Positions 1 through 10,884 of a stretch of DNA of 64,000 bases are shown here, in pieces. Below the pieces are notes generated by a model. The model was not told where the DNA came from, made no database searches, and worked only from the letters and a program-made list of their open reading frames with translations. The stretch is from Tridacna crocea (taxonomy: Eukaryota; Mollusca; Bivalvia; Cardiida; Cardiidae). The stretch is from positions 24,040,127-24,104,126 of the forward strand of contig OX031066.1 of NCBI GenBank assembly GCA_943736015.1, written 5' to 3'. The position numbers and the translations under genes are program-made. The first letter of the stretch is position 1; every line of letters starts with the position of its first letter.

Positions 1-91
1 GGTTACCAGCATTTTCTCCTTTTCCCACAATAATTTCTATAGCCTCTTTCTCTAGGTCGTCAAAAGTACTGACTGTGTGGTAATGGGTTGA
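1..91 (-). mobile_element. Family A MITE, right part cut by window edge
   Basis: The window opens at the palindrome axis (GGTTACC) of a minus-oriented family A copy. The second palindrome half and the short arm follow, ending in GGTAATGGGTTGA, a decayed TTAA end. Confidence 0.8.
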
Positions 92-184
92 CAAGTCTCG
101 GTTCATGCATGATCTTAGCATCCCATAAAAGCGATGTCAATTTTAGAGTTCTACTTTTCAAAAGAAATCGATTCACATCAACCT

Positions 185-475
185 GGCATCTGCAAAAGCT
201 TTAAATGTCCTAAGAAGAAGTTTAAACTTTTCCAAGCAACAAATTTTAGGCTCTTTCAAATTAAAAGCACCTTCAGACGACAATTTTGAAAGTGGTACAA
301 AGCATTTATTTTGGAAGGGAAGATTACTTGATGGATATGTTAGAAAGTGCTTGTGACCAGCATTTTGTCCTCCCTACCCCCCCCCCCCCCCCCCATGTTT
401 TCCAAAAGCTTCCCCCCCCCCACACACACACACCCACAGGATCGTTTTAAACCTTTGACTTTTTTTCAGGGTTTA
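185..475 (-). mobile_element. Degraded family A remnants with poly-C tracts
   Basis: At 185-225 there is a right-arm remnant (CATCTGCAAAAGCTTTAAAT). From 222 a minus-oriented copy shows the long arm (CTTCAGACGACAATTTTG) and a mutated palindrome half (GTGACCAGCATTTTGTCC). It is interrupted by cytosine runs near 369-392 and 411-420 and a short CA repeat. Confidence 0.6.
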
Positions 476-487
476 GGATAAAGAAGA

Positions 488-725
488 TTAAGCCTTTCCA
501 CACAATGACGACTTTTAACGAACCATAGGATGAAGCCTTTAGAAAACATTTTGGGAAAAGGAGGAAAATGCTGGTAACCAGCATTTTCTCTGTTTTCCAC
601 ATTGCTTTCTACATCATCAAAGAAAAACAGGGTCATTGGAGTCACGATAAAATTGTCGTCTGCAAATGCTTTAAGTTAGGACAGGTCTTAAATGTCTGAA
701 ATGTTTTCGTATGGCAAAGAGTTAA
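488..725 (+). mobile_element. Family A MITE
   Basis: Plus-oriented copy with TTAA at both ends, centre GGTAACC and the long-arm box TCGTCTGCAAATGCTTTAA. Its right TTAA (722-725) is also the left TTAA of the next copy. Confidence 0.85.
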
Positions 726-949
726 CTCATTACCAAACAACAAAACTTTAGGTTTGTCGAAATCGAAAGCATTTGCAGACGACAACATAAAAGTGATTGA
801 AAATTTGAAATTTGATTTGTGAGGAGTTGAAAACATTGTTGGAAAAGGAGAAAATGCTGGTTACCAGCATTTTCTCCTTTTCCTACAATGTTTCTAAAGG
901 CTTCTTTCTCAGGATCGTCAAAAGTAGGGATTGTGTGGTAATGGGTTAA
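722..949 (-). mobile_element. Family A MITE sharing a TTAA with its neighbour
   Basis: Minus-oriented copy with TTAA ends, centre GGTTACC and a nearly perfect palindrome. It is tail-to-tail with the copy at 488-725, with a single shared TTAA at the junction. Confidence 0.9.
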
Positions 950-1451
950 AACGTTTCACATTTCACACGACGTTTTTGTTTCGATGGAATTTGTAACTCG
1001 ATACGATACAGTAACTAGATATACGAGTGCCTCTTTTAATTCCTATGCCACTTTTTCCGATGATAATTGCCGTTGTGGACGGCATAGATCAAGATCAGAC
1101 TCCACAGAACACGCTGTCTGATCTTTGATTTATACTGCGTGCTTGTTAAGTAAAACCTCATAGGTAAAAAAGTTTATCTGAGTTTCAGTAGATTGTATTC
1201 TAATCTGCCGGAAAAGGTCGCTGAATAAAAGTGAAGGAAAATCGTGCCCTATATAGTTACGTGTGGTCATTAATTAAATCAGCAGACATTATTGTGTCAG
1301 CTTTTCAGTCGTGAATTCGATTTCATTGAATGTAAGTAAATTGTTGTTGAATTTTATATAAAAAAAATTTTGCTAAATATTTGCTACAAATCTGCCATCA
1401 TAATTATGTAAATTAGCTATGATCTTTGAAAATGACGGACTTCGGGTACCC
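950..1451. other. Intergenic stretch with a family B palindrome remnant
   Basis: No gene seen. Positions about 1060-1140 carry a decayed family B palindrome (GATCAAGATCAGACTCCAC with its inverted partner CTGTCTGATCTTTGAT). The rest is AT-rich and unassigned. Confidence 0.5.
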
Positions 1452-1680
1452 GCAAAAAAATTTCGACCCATGTCAGCATGCGCAGTCCGCGCAGGCTGAC
1501 ATGAGTCGAACTTTTTTTGCTATTTTTTAATTTTCTGCAAGTCAAAGGATCATTCTACCACCTGATTCAGTCGATTGTTACAATGGATTTTTTAAATGCA
1601 TGATCACGTGATGACTCACGTAGTTTAATGCATCACGGCGATGCATTAAATCCCTTTATGTCAGATCATCGCTCAAATAT
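1452..1680 (-). mobile_element. Family C MITE
   Basis: The core palindrome pairs CATGTCAGCATGCGCAGTCC with GCGCAGGCTGACATGAGTCG. The usual family C downstream block follows (CAAAGGATCATTCTACCACC), with a decayed terminal region GCATTAAATCCCTTT. The upstream terminus is not seen. Confidence 0.65.
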
Positions 1681-1949
1681 ATTTCATTTCTTAGCTTGCT
1701 GGGTACATTTTTAGTTAGCATTCTCCCTAAGAATCATGCAGATGGTGATAAGTGACTAGTCACAGAATTCATTGGTTTAACCCTCATTCCATCAGACTTG
1801 TTGAAAAACTTTCCCAAAACAAAGCATTCCCATTTTCTGACAGTGGTTACCATGGAAACTAAAAATCAAAATTTCACGGAAATTGGTCGAAAGTTGTCAG
1901 TCAAAAAATTGAAAAATGACACTTTTTAGGGTGGTTTTTGACAAATCAT

Positions 1950-3570
1950 TATTATTTAGATTATCTAAACTACTTCTTATATTACAAAAAGGACATGAGT
2001 AGTACTCAAAATTACTTTGTAAAATGGAAAATGTTACTTGCATTGTGTTGCATAGCAACATAAGTTTAGCCATAGAAACCAGTTTTTCAAACTTCCAATT
2101 TTGAACATTTTTAAACCAAATTATCTTCTAACAGCAAAAGTGCATATGAAAAATACATATAGTACCTAAACGAGCAACATCTGATTTCTCAAAGCCAACA
2201 ATAAAAAAACTCAAAATATCTATAATTTTTGTAACCATAGCAACAAAACTATTGACCCGTCAGTGATTTTGCAAAAAAGTGGCAATTTCAATGCAAATTA
2301 ATTCCCTTCTGCAAAGAGAAATATTTACAGTGTATTTACATATTAAATGATCCACATCTGTTCAACCAATAAAGAAAAAAAAAAGCTCTGCAACAATCCA
2401 AACATTAGTTACCATGGCAACCAAACTATCCAACAGTTTGCGACTTTAACAAAAATCAGCACATTCAAAGTAAACTACTGCCCATTTAGATAATCTATAC
2501 TACTACTTAAAAAATATGTTAAAAGGAGGACATGAGTAGTACTCGAAATTACATAGAAAAATAAAGAACATCACTTGCATTGTGTTGCATAGCAACATAA
2601 GTTTAGCCATAGAAACCAGTTTTTCAAACTTCCAATTTTGAACATTTTCAAACCAAATTATCTTCTAACAGCAAAGGTGCATATGAAAAATACATATAGT
2701 ACCTAAACGAGCAACATCTGATTTCTCAAAGCCAACAATAAAAAAACTCAAAATATCTATAATTTTTGTAACCATAGCAACAAAACTATTGACCCGTCAG
2801 TGATTTTGCAAAAAAGTGGCAATTTCAATGCAAATTAATTCCCTTCTGCAAAGAGAAATATTTACAGTGTATTTATGTATTAAATGATCTACAACTGTTC
2901 AACCAATAAAGACAAAATTAAGTTCTGCAACAATCCAAATATTAGTTACCATGGCAACCAAACTAACCAACAGTTCGCGATTTTAGCAAAAATCAGCACA
3001 TTCAAAGAAAACTACTGCCCTTTTAGATTATCTATACTACTTCTTAATATGTCAAAAGAACGGCATGAGTAGTACTCGAAATTACATGGGAAAATATAGA
3101 AAAATATAAAATGTCACTTGCATTGTGTTGCATAGCAACAAAAGTTTAGCCATAGAAACCAATTTTTCAAACTTCAAATTTTGAAGATTTTCAAGCCAAA
3201 TTATCTTCTGACAGCAAAGGTGCATATGAAAAATATATATAGTGCCTAAACGAGCAACATCTGATTTTTCACAGCCAACAATTAAAAAACTCAAGATGTT
3301 AATAATTGTTGTAACCGTGGCAACAAAACTATTGATCCATCAGTGTTTCTTCAAAAAAGTTGCAATTTTAGAGCAAATTATCTCCCTTCTGCTAGGAAAA
3401 ATATTTACAGTGTATTTACGTATTGAATGGATCCACATCTGTTCAACCAATACAGAAAAATCTAAGTTCTGCAACAATCCAAATATTAATTTCCATGGCA
3501 ACCAAACTATCCAACATTTTGCGATTTTAACAAAAATCAGCACATTGAAAGTAAACTACCGCCCATTAGC
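1950..3570. repeat. Three tandem copies of a ~540-bp repeat inside family H
   Basis: The marker CATTGTGTTGCATAGCAACA occurs at 2041, 2578 and 3121, giving periods of 537 and 543 bp. Other shared landmarks are CATGAGTAGTACTCGAAATT and CGAGCAACATCTGATTT. The third copy is the most diverged. Short ORFs across it are open only by chance. Confidence 0.85.
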
Positions 3571-3889
3571 GAAGGATTACATTGATAAGTAATACTTACT
3601 TAAATTACCCACATCTGTTTGTCAATATTAAAATGTAAAAGAAAAAAATAATGGCCCAGTCATGTTACCATGGCAACCAAATCATTGAATCATAACAAAT
3701 AACAGCTTGTTCAAAGCAAATTAACCCTTTCCAGCTAAGAAGCATCTGAATAAATTAAACCTACTTTAAATGACTAATATATGTTATGCACATACAAAAG
3801 ATAAAAAGTATTCAACACCGCAGAAAAAAAATGTTACCATGGCAACAGAACAGTAAACTCATCCCTATAAAAGTATGGAAAATAACAAG

Positions 3890-4140
3890 ATATCAAAGGG
3901 TAATAATTCTTGAATTATGCAATCAAGAGTTATGGTTCTTATGCACCACACTTCTCTTTGATGAGATCTATCCATCTGTGAAGTTTCATGTTTATCCCTC
4001 AAATAGTTTTTGTGTTCTGCTAGACAAAATTTAAGTGAGAAAATAAAGGGCAATAACCCTTAAAATATGCAATCAAGAGTTATGGTTCTTATGCACTGCA
4101 CTTCTCTTTTATGAGATCTATCCATCTGTATAGTTTCATT
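3890..4140. repeat. Two tandem copies of a ~165-bp block in family H
   Basis: ATGCAATCAAGAGTTATGGT followed by CTTATGCAC and GAGATCTATCCATCTG occurs near 3918 and again near 4068. A GACA-type simple repeat follows at about 4230-4270. Confidence 0.75.
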
Positions 4141-4371
4141 TTTTTCATTTTTACATCTCAAATAGTTTTTGAGTTGTGCTCCATACAAGAAATTGGGATG
4201 CGAAGAGGGATAGACAGAATGGAGGAAGAATGGATAGACAGACAGAAAGACAGACAGACAGACAGACGGATGGCTACTAGTATAATATATATAGCCGCCT
4301 TTTTGGCGGGAGATAATTAGCATGTATGCTACTTTATGAATGAAAACTAACATGCCAGGAAGTATGTATAG

Positions 4372-5260
4372 AGGGGTATGAACATTTTTAATTGTTGGTC
4401 ATTCTATTTGATAGATAATTGTATTTTCTCAATTTTACCGATATGTTGCCACTTTGGCTGCCATGGTAACCTGGAGTATGATATGATATGCTCGTTGTTA
4501 TTTTCTCATGGACAACACATTAGATTAATAGCTATTTCTAAAACCAAAGTTATTCAGTTTACTTACTCTTGTCTCTACAATTATTCCTTGAAAATAAGCA
4601 AACATTGGAGTTTTATGCCAGTATCGAGATTCAGGTTGCCATAGAAACCAGGGTTTTTTAAGGAATAAAATTCTTTCTAAAAAATTCTGAAGAGGATCAT
4701 GGCAGGATCATTTCTGTGAAATTTCATCAAATTTGGATTGGTGGTTTCAGAGAAGAAGATGTTTGAAATAAAATTTAACGTATGCACACACGTACCACGC
4801 ACGTGTACGCACACACGCACACACGGACAGACACACAGACGCAAGACAGATATCTGGCCATGACATAAGCCCGCTGGCCTTCTGCCAGTGGAGCTAATGA
4901 AACTGACATGCCATGAACCATATATAGAGCGGTATGAAGATTCTAAATTGTTGTTCATTATATTCGACAGATAATGGTATTTTCTCAATTTTACCGATAC
5001 ATTCCCACTTTGGCTGCCATGGTTACCTAGAGTATGATATGATATGCCCATTCTTATTTTTTCATCGACAGCATGTTAGATCAATAGCTATTTCTAAAAC
5101 CAAAGCTATTCAATTTATTTACTCTAGTCTCTACAATTTTGCCTTGAAAATAAGCAAAAATTGCAATTTTATGCCATTGTCGAGATTCAGGTTGCCACGG
5201 AAACCAAATTTAGACACAAAACCAAAATATCTTCTTTGCAGCTTTTCAGATTTGTACTAA
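4372..5260. repeat. Two diverged copies of a ~300-bp block, 556 bp apart
   Basis: The blocks at about 4372-4660 and 4928-5215 share GATAGATAAT/GACAGATAATG, ATTTTCTCAATTTTACCGAT and GAGTATGATATGATATGC. A CA-rich simple repeat (ACACACGCACACACGGACAG) lies between them near 4790-4840. Confidence 0.75.
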
Positions 5261-5912
5261 TACTTCATATGTCATATAAACTGACGTTCAAATATTTGTG
5301 TTTAGTGGTCATTTTTTTGCATAAAATACAGCATTTTCCAAATTTTATGAATCTGTTGTCACTTTGGTTGCCATGGTAACCTGACCTAAAAACATTTTGA
5401 CCTTTTTTATTTTTTTATTTGTGACCCAATACATTAGTCTTTATGCCCAATATTGAAACCTTAAATCCTAGCTTTGCTGTTAGGAGATAATTGAGATAGA
5501 AATTTGTCAATTTAAGCCACCAGCAGAAATGCGAAATACAGTCTTTGTTCGTTGCCATAGAAACACATTCTGCAAGCTTATTTTTGCTATTGAATTCTTG
5601 ATATTGCAAGTCAATACATGGGTGATTATGTTATAATAAGACAACTGACTGGACTTTTCGTGATAAATATGTTGTATTAACTTCAAAGTGCTTAATTTTT
5701 GAAGTTTTAAAAAGCAAAAAATATGCCTCTGGGGGCAAAAACTTTCTGTGGCTGTTGCCATGGTAACAGCATGACAATAAAAGTTTCCCTTTGGCTTTTG
5801 AACTTTTGTGACTAAAGGAATCAATTGCACTAACTTTTTTTGGTGTTCTGAAAAAGTCACTTATCACCATTTCTACAGGGCCTGCATGATTCTTAGGGAG
5901 AATGCTAATTAG

Positions 5913-6689
5913 AACAACGTCGATTGAGTAACAGTACAGAAAGCTAGACCTGATATTGGTTCTATACGGCTAAAAACTTTGTAACGTTCCCCGGAGAAAT
6001 TAGCGTCTAAATTTAGTAGTTGTTTAATTAGTAGTGGGTATTTAATATGACTAAAACTGTCGAAGCAAGTTCAATGAAGCTGTCGCAGAGTTTGTAGTAA
6101 AGTTATTTACGTCGTCTTTAACAGTTTTATAGTTGTATCAGTGCTGGCAGTACACCTATCCATGCTTTGCTCGAGTCTCTAAAACAAGAAGTCAGCTGAC
6201 CGTTTCAGTTCAATCGATAGCACAGAGAGTTTGAAATTTCTTGGGCGACGTGTTCGAGAATCTAGGTTGCTAATTTTGTGTGGCATGTGCTTACCCTTTT
6301 GGTACACTCTTTGTGTGTTTAACAGGTGCACAAGATGCTAGTTACTAATATTTTCCCCGGTTTCTAAAGTGTTTTTAAACTCCGTACTAGTTAGGGTCGT
6401 TAAAACTCGAGCTTGCGCGATGCAAAATGATTTACCCTATCTTTCCCCCTCCTCTTCCTGTTCTTCTCTCCCTAACACCCCACGTTTTCTCTAAAATGAT
6501 TTAAAAAATTCGAAATATGAAAATAAGAACCTTACAGCACTGTTAATACCTTTGAAGACTATCGTGTGGCTTTCGAAAGGAATGAAATACCTACATTTTT
6601 TCTGTAAGTATAAAATGTCAGCAGTTTGTTCTACTTAAGAATGCAACCTGTCATTGCTAATTAACCTCGTCATTTTTGTATTGTTGAGC
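5913..6689. other. Unassigned intergenic sequence
   Basis: No gene, recognisable mobile element or tandem structure was found in this stretch. Confidence 0.5.
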
Positions 6690-7322
6690 TTTCAGTGCTT
6701 TGAATTTTGTCTTTGAAATACCTTCAGTGCTTTGATTTTTTTTTCTTCTTGAAACTTCCAGTGCTTTGATTTTTGTCTTTTCGAGACTTCCAGTACTTTA
6801 ATATTTGTCTTGTCGAGACTTCCAATGCTTTAATATTTGTCTTGTCGAGACTTCCAGTACTTTAATATTTGTGTTGTTGAGACTTCCAGTGCTTTAATTT
6901 TTGTCTTGTCGAAACTTCCAGTACTTTGATTTTTTTTCGTGTCGATACTTCCAGTACTTTGATTTTTGTCTTGTCATGACTTTCAGTGCTTTGATTTTTT
7001 GTCTTGTCGAGACTTCCAGCAGCCTACTTTGATCTTTGTCTTGTCGAGACTTCCAGCGCTTTGATTTTTGTCCTATATAGAGAGATCCTCAATTCTTTGA
7101 TTTTTGTCTTGTGGAGCTCTTCAATGCTTTAATTTTTGTCTTGTCGAGACATCTAGTACTTTGATTTTTGTCTTGTCGAAAGCTCATCAGTGCTTTGATT
7201 TTTGATTTTTTGAGCGTTCCAGTGCTTTGATTTTTGTCTTTTCGTGACTTCAAGTACTTTGATTTTTGTCTTGGCGAAAACTTACAGTGCTTTGATTTTT
7301 ATCTTTATGAACATTCCAGTGC
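6690..7322. repeat. 33-bp minisatellite, about 19 copies
   Basis: The unit reads roughly TTGTCTTGTCGAGACTTCCA then GTGCTTTGATTTT, with point variants and small indels. A stray unit recurs at about 7887-7928, some 560 bp further on. Confidence 0.9.
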
Positions 7323-7348
7323 TCAATCTCCGAGCAGAGTTGTCGTTC

Positions 7349-7389
7349 GTTACCTCACATACATCTCTGCGATGATGTATGTGAGGTAA
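7349..7389. repeat. Short perfect hairpin
   Basis: GTTACCTCACATACAT is followed by a 9-10 nt loop and the exact inverted partner ATGTATGTGAGGTAAC. It stands alone and matches none of the MITE families here. Confidence 0.7.
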
Positions 7390-7870
7390 CATAGATGTTT
7401 TATTACTGTTTAACTGTTTCATATGTAAAATTGAAAGTTAAACAAAGGAAATATGGTTCTGGATACATTATAGGTGCGTTCAAACTGATGAATTTACCTG
7501 TATAAAATGGAACTATTTTTTTCGAGCCTCTTCACTTTTCAGAATCTTACGCCAATTTTAACAAAAATGGCTGCGCCCATGAATGATGACAACTGATTTG
7601 ACACACCGCTGGATCTAAGTTTGTACGATTAAAAATCAAGTTATCGTCCTTTAAAGATATTTAGGCTTTTCAGAAAATCCCTCTTTTGTTCATTTCCTAT
7701 CACTAAGTTTGATTGGTCCCATGCTGTTTGAACAGCACACGAAACAATCGATATTGGTCTTTCTTTCACCGGCGTTTGTGTAGCCATTTTGAGTTATGGT
7801 CATGTGACAAAAATATGACGTAATGACGGACTACTTTCTGAACCCACTACAGAGGTGAATGTAATGATCC
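7390..7870. other. Unassigned intergenic sequence
   Basis: No coding signal or repeat family was recognised between the hairpin and the stray minisatellite unit. Confidence 0.5.
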
Positions 7871-7931
7871 GGAGTGCAAGAGAGTGTCCAGTGCTTTGAT
7901 TTCTGTCTTGTTGAGACCTTCAGTACTTTAG

Positions 7932-8242
7932 GACAGCATTGTGAAGTTCTTAAAAACGTACAATTACATTTAAGAAAAATGAAATATTTTTCAGTAAGGT
8001 GTGTTACTGGTAGGAGTAAATTACTAAAGTACATCTTAAACTACTTCAAACATCAATTGAAAAGAAAACACTCGAATAAACTCTATCGAGAACGTCGGTA
8101 CTTTGATTCTAAAGATTTTCAAACATGCTTCTGCGTTTCAAATCACTTGTTAAATAGATTGAAACTTACAAAATCGATTCGTTGTCTCCGAAAACCCTTA
8201 AAGCGCATTGGACAGCTTCATATGCGATTACAGACACAGTAG
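7932..8242 (+). CDS. Possible terminal exon, not recognised
   Basis: An open frame ends at a TAG at 8240-8242. It could begin at a weak acceptor (CAGTACTTTAG before GACAGC at 7932). The frame stays open further upstream to 7874, but that part is minisatellite-like sequence. The product would be about 100 residues, very basic, with many Lys, Arg and Leu and several Cys, and no known domain. No ATG-initiated gene structure or donor partner was found. It could be a chance ORF. Confidence 0.2.
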
Positions 8243-8439
8243 TTTGAAATTAGACTCTACAGATCTTGCAATCTGAACTTGGCATCGGTTGTCTAATTCT
8301 TTGTGAGAGATTCTGACAGAAAATGACTTAAAAGATTTGCCAGATAGATGCCTTGTAGCATCTAAAATTCAAAATTCATTCATTTAGCGGATAGAGGACT
8401 AACCTTTTACCACTCAATTCCGAATTTCATCAACCCTAA

Positions 8440-8782
8440 GGGGTGGGGGGGGGAAGAGAGGAAAGGGGCGAAGTCTTTTGGAAACCATGATTGTGGGAAA
8501 AGGAGAAAATACTATAGGAAACAGCATTTTCTCCGTTTCCTCCATTTTTTTTCTATCCCATCTGAGAAAAATTGCACCATTTGAGCTGCAATGAAATCGT
8601 CGCCTGCAAATGCTCACAGTTTTGAAAAAGTCTTTAATTTTGTCGCTTGGCACAGAGTAACCAGCATTTTCTTCTTTTCTCACAATGTTTTCATACGTAG
8701 AAAAAAATCCCTTTTCTTTTGCCGCCTGTAAAATGCTTTTAATTTGACAGGCGTTAGATTTTGTTGTCTGGTAGAGTGTTAA
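8440..8782 (+). mobile_element. Two decayed family A copies in tandem
   Basis: From about 8470 there is a mutated palindrome (ATTGTGGGAAAAGGAGAAAA, then CAGCATTTTCTCCGTTTCC) and a long arm (TCGTCGCCTGCAAATGCT) ending near 8655. A second partial copy resumes at AACCAGCATTTTCTTC and ends with TTAA at 8779-8782. A guanine run lies at about 8443-8453. Confidence 0.65.
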
Positions 8783-8992
8783 CCTTTTGACTGCTTATCG
8801 CGACTTCCAGACGTTTTGCGGACAGCGTAGATCAAGATCAGACTGCACAGAACGTGCAGTCTGATCTTGGATCTACGCTGTCCGATCTGGAGATTTTATA
8901 TTCCCTAAAACATACCTTTAAAACAACAATTTATGGATTTTTAATATCGAATTGAAAATTCCATTTTAGTTTTTTAGCAGGATAAGGGTTAA
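8779..8992 (+). mobile_element. Family B repeat with TTAA at both ends
   Basis: The best-defined family B copy. It runs from TTAACCTTTTGACTGC to GCAGGATAAGGGTTAA, so the ends are imperfect inverted repeats bounded by TTAA. The core palindrome pairs GTAGATCAAGATCAGACTGC with GCAGTCTGATCTTGGATCTA. Its left TTAA is shared with the preceding family A remnant. Confidence 0.75.
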
Positions 8993-9149
8993 ATCACATT
9001 ATTTCGTCGGGTATATGTAACATGCCTCTATAGCCACAATTTGTCCTCCGTTTTTTTTACTGACTGGATGTTTATCCCTTCGTCCTGTATTAACATTTTT
9101 TTCTTTGTCGTATATTTCTGTATAAGGTAGGCTTAGTATGTTAAAAAAG

Positions 9150-9695
9150 AGAGTTGATTGATTGATTGTACGGTGTTTAACCCATTACCACACAATCCCT
9201 ACTTTTGACGCCCCTGAGAAAGAAGCCTTTTGAAAACACGCTGGGAAAAGGAGAAAATCCTGGTAACCAGCATTTTCTCCTTTTCCCACTGTGTTTTCTA
9301 CCCTTTCCAGAACAAATTTAAATTTTTCAGTCATCTTTATTTTATCGACTGCAACTGCTTTCAATTTGAACCAGTCTATAATTCTGCCATGTGGTAAAGA
9401 GTTAACGCTGTTTTCAACATTATTTCAGTTATATCGCCGCGGCCAGTGCATCCATCCATGCATTCCTGGTGTCTCTTTTACCAGTACTCGGCACAATTTT
9501 CTTTCAAAGTCACTGGCCGCTTTCAAAAATAACCATCGTCGAAGTAACGGTTATAGGTGGGAGAGGAATGAATCTTGTTGCTTTGACTATCATCGATCCT
9601 CGGCCAGAAATTGGCCGAGGCCAAGCCAGGGATCGAACCCACGAACCTCTGTTCTTGAGTCCTGCACGGTATCGAATGAGCTATCGGTGCTCGGC
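9150..9695 (-). mobile_element. tRNA-derived SINE-1 with nested family A MITE
   Basis: Read on the minus strand, the head (about 9690 down to 9610) looks like a tRNA, with an A-box-like TAGCTCATTCGATACCG and a B-box-like GGTTCGATCCC. A roughly 200-bp body and an ATCA-type tail at about 9155-9170 follow. The MITE at 9177-9405 splits the tail region: removing it and one TTAA restores the order seen in other SINE-1 copies. Confidence 0.8.
9177..9405 (+). mobile_element. Family A MITE inserted in SINE-1
   Basis: Plus-oriented, TTAA at 9177-9180 and 9402-9405. The flanks GTACGGTG and CGCTGTTTTCAACATTA are contiguous around one TTAA in the SINE-1 family, so the duplicated target is TTAA. Confidence 0.9.
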
Positions 9696-9724
9696 TGATA
9701 AAGAAAATTCTTCTCTGTCAGTCA

Positions 9725-9900
9725 TTATCTCCCGATAGATGATATTCTACAATTTCACATCTATCTAATTTGGTCATTCTGGGTACAGAACCAGACTATT
9801 TTTCTGCGCGACAACCGTTACTTTGAATTTCAAACTAAAACAAACGTTTACTCAATAAATTTCCCTGGCACGATTCATTCAGCTGTGATCAGCAGTTGCG
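9725..9900 (-). repeat. Dispersed family I repeat
   Basis: It contains CATTATCTCCCGATAGATG, TTTGGTCATTCTGGGTACAG and GTTACTTTGAATTTCAAACT. These match, in inverse orientation, blocks at 28945-29070 and 57810-57960. Confidence 0.65.
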
Positions 9901-10197
9901 AGAAATCTGGAGCTAAAACAGGCCTGATTTCTCCTCAAACATAATGATAAAAGCCATTTTCTCCATTGCTACTTTATACCGCGTATTACTACAATTCTCC
10001 AAACTCTAGGGAGAGTGATGCGTCATATCAGACAGATCGAATCTTCGAAGAATATGACATGCACAGACAACGCTCAATCAGTCAAATTTTGCATTAGTAT
10101 ATTCAGTCACAAGCACGCACCAGTCCAGTTTTATCTCTTCACTACCGAACGATTAAATTTTGATTTTTCTACTGCAAGATGAAGGGACAGTTTTTTC

Positions 10198-10428
10198 TAT
10201 AACCCTTAACCACATAATGACGACTTTTGACGACCCAGAGGTAGAAGCCCTTTGAAAACATTGTTGGAAAAGGAGAAAATGGTGTTTACCAGCATTTTTT
10301 CCTTTTCCCACAATGTTTTCTACCCTTTCCAAATCGAAGTTCGATTTACAGTCACATTTATTTTGTCGTCTGCAAATGCTTTCAATTTTGACTAGTAGAT
10401 ATAAATTTGTCGTTTGGTAGAGGGATAA
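10198..10428 (+). mobile_element. Family A MITE
   Basis: Plus-oriented copy with decayed ends (ATAACCC and GGGATAAT) and an off-type centre, GTTTACC. The short-arm text GACGACTTTTGACGACCC marks the subfamily also seen at 37409. Confidence 0.85.
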
Positions 10429-10611
10429 TCTGGAATAAAGTAGTTGACAGTGTTCAATAGAGATCAGATTGCGTATTCTGTGCAGTCAAAGCTTTTTGTG
10501 TCGTCTAAGGTAAAAAAAATGGTGACAGAACTGAGAAATAAGAAATCTGCGTTAACCATACTTTGAGTTGCATTAAATTTTGTGTACAGTATGCGTATAT
10601 GGCCTGCATCA

Positions 10612-10880
10612 CGTGACTGAAAGAGGCAATCGGACATTTGCGTAAAGTATCGTTTCGGATCAGCCTCTGCAGTTCTGCAGTCCGCACAGGTTGATCCGAG
10701 GCGAGACTTTCCGATCGTGCGCGATTTTCTGTTTCACACAAGTCTACTGTTGCAAAAAAAACCAACCCCACTAATGTTGAGTTAAAGTGCCGTCTCGTAT
10801 CAGCCTGCGCAGATTGCGCAGGCTGATCCGAGACGACATTGCGCAAATGGCAAATGTCCGAAAGTCCCTTTTCTCATGTA
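10612..10880. mobile_element. Inverted-repeat element with two CpG-rich palindromes
   Basis: Outer inverted blocks CGGACATTTGCGTAAAGT and GCGCAAATGGCAAATGTCCG enclose two palindromes. These are GTTTCGGATCAGCCTCTGC with CACAGGTTGATCCGAGGCG, and GTCTCGTATCAGCCTGCGCA with TGCGCAGGCTGATCCGAGAC. It is related to the family C core, and a fragment recurs near 53600-53665. The minus-strand ORF across it is a by-product. Confidence 0.6.
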
Positions 10881-10884
10881 GCAG

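Larger units (their letters stand above)
1846..5768. promoter_or_regulatory. Array of RFX X-box-like palindromes
   Basis: At least ten sites share a CCATGG core in an X-box frame (GTNRCC, 0-3 nt, RGYAAC) or differ by one base. They lie near 1846, 2408, 2945, 3490, 3664, 3832, 4458, 5013, 5367 and 5754; GTTACCATGGCAACC at 2408 is a full match. Related weaker forms with CCATAG or CCACGG occur too (for example near 4640, 5190 and 5553). The RFX consensus is established knowledge; binding here is inference. Confidence 0.45.
1715..5908. mobile_element. 4.2-kb terminal-inverted-repeat element (family H)
   Basis: The ends are inverted copies. The left starts TTAGCATTCTCCCTAAGAAT and continues to ATGGTGATAAGTGAC near 1754. 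The right carries GTCACTTATCACCAT near 5857 and ends ATTCTTAGGGAGAATGCTAA at 5908. The right copy has a short extra stretch in the middle. TTAG flanks both sides (1711-1714 and 5909-5912), a candidate 4-bp target duplication. No transposase-like ORF is visible, so it looks non-autonomous. Inside are three ~540-bp tandem repeats, two diverged ~556-bp spaced copies, two copies of a ~170-bp block and many CCATGG-centred X-box-like sites. The superfamily is not identified. Confidence 0.75.

Noticed and set aside
3242-3592. ORFs of 60-124 codons between 2884 and 5860
   Set aside because: They lie in tandem or dispersed blocks of the family H element, are not conserved between block copies, and lack transposase motifs.
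10505-10846. 113-codon minus-strand ORF
   Set aside because: It runs across two inverted-repeat palindromes, has no domain, and similar frames are broken in related copies.
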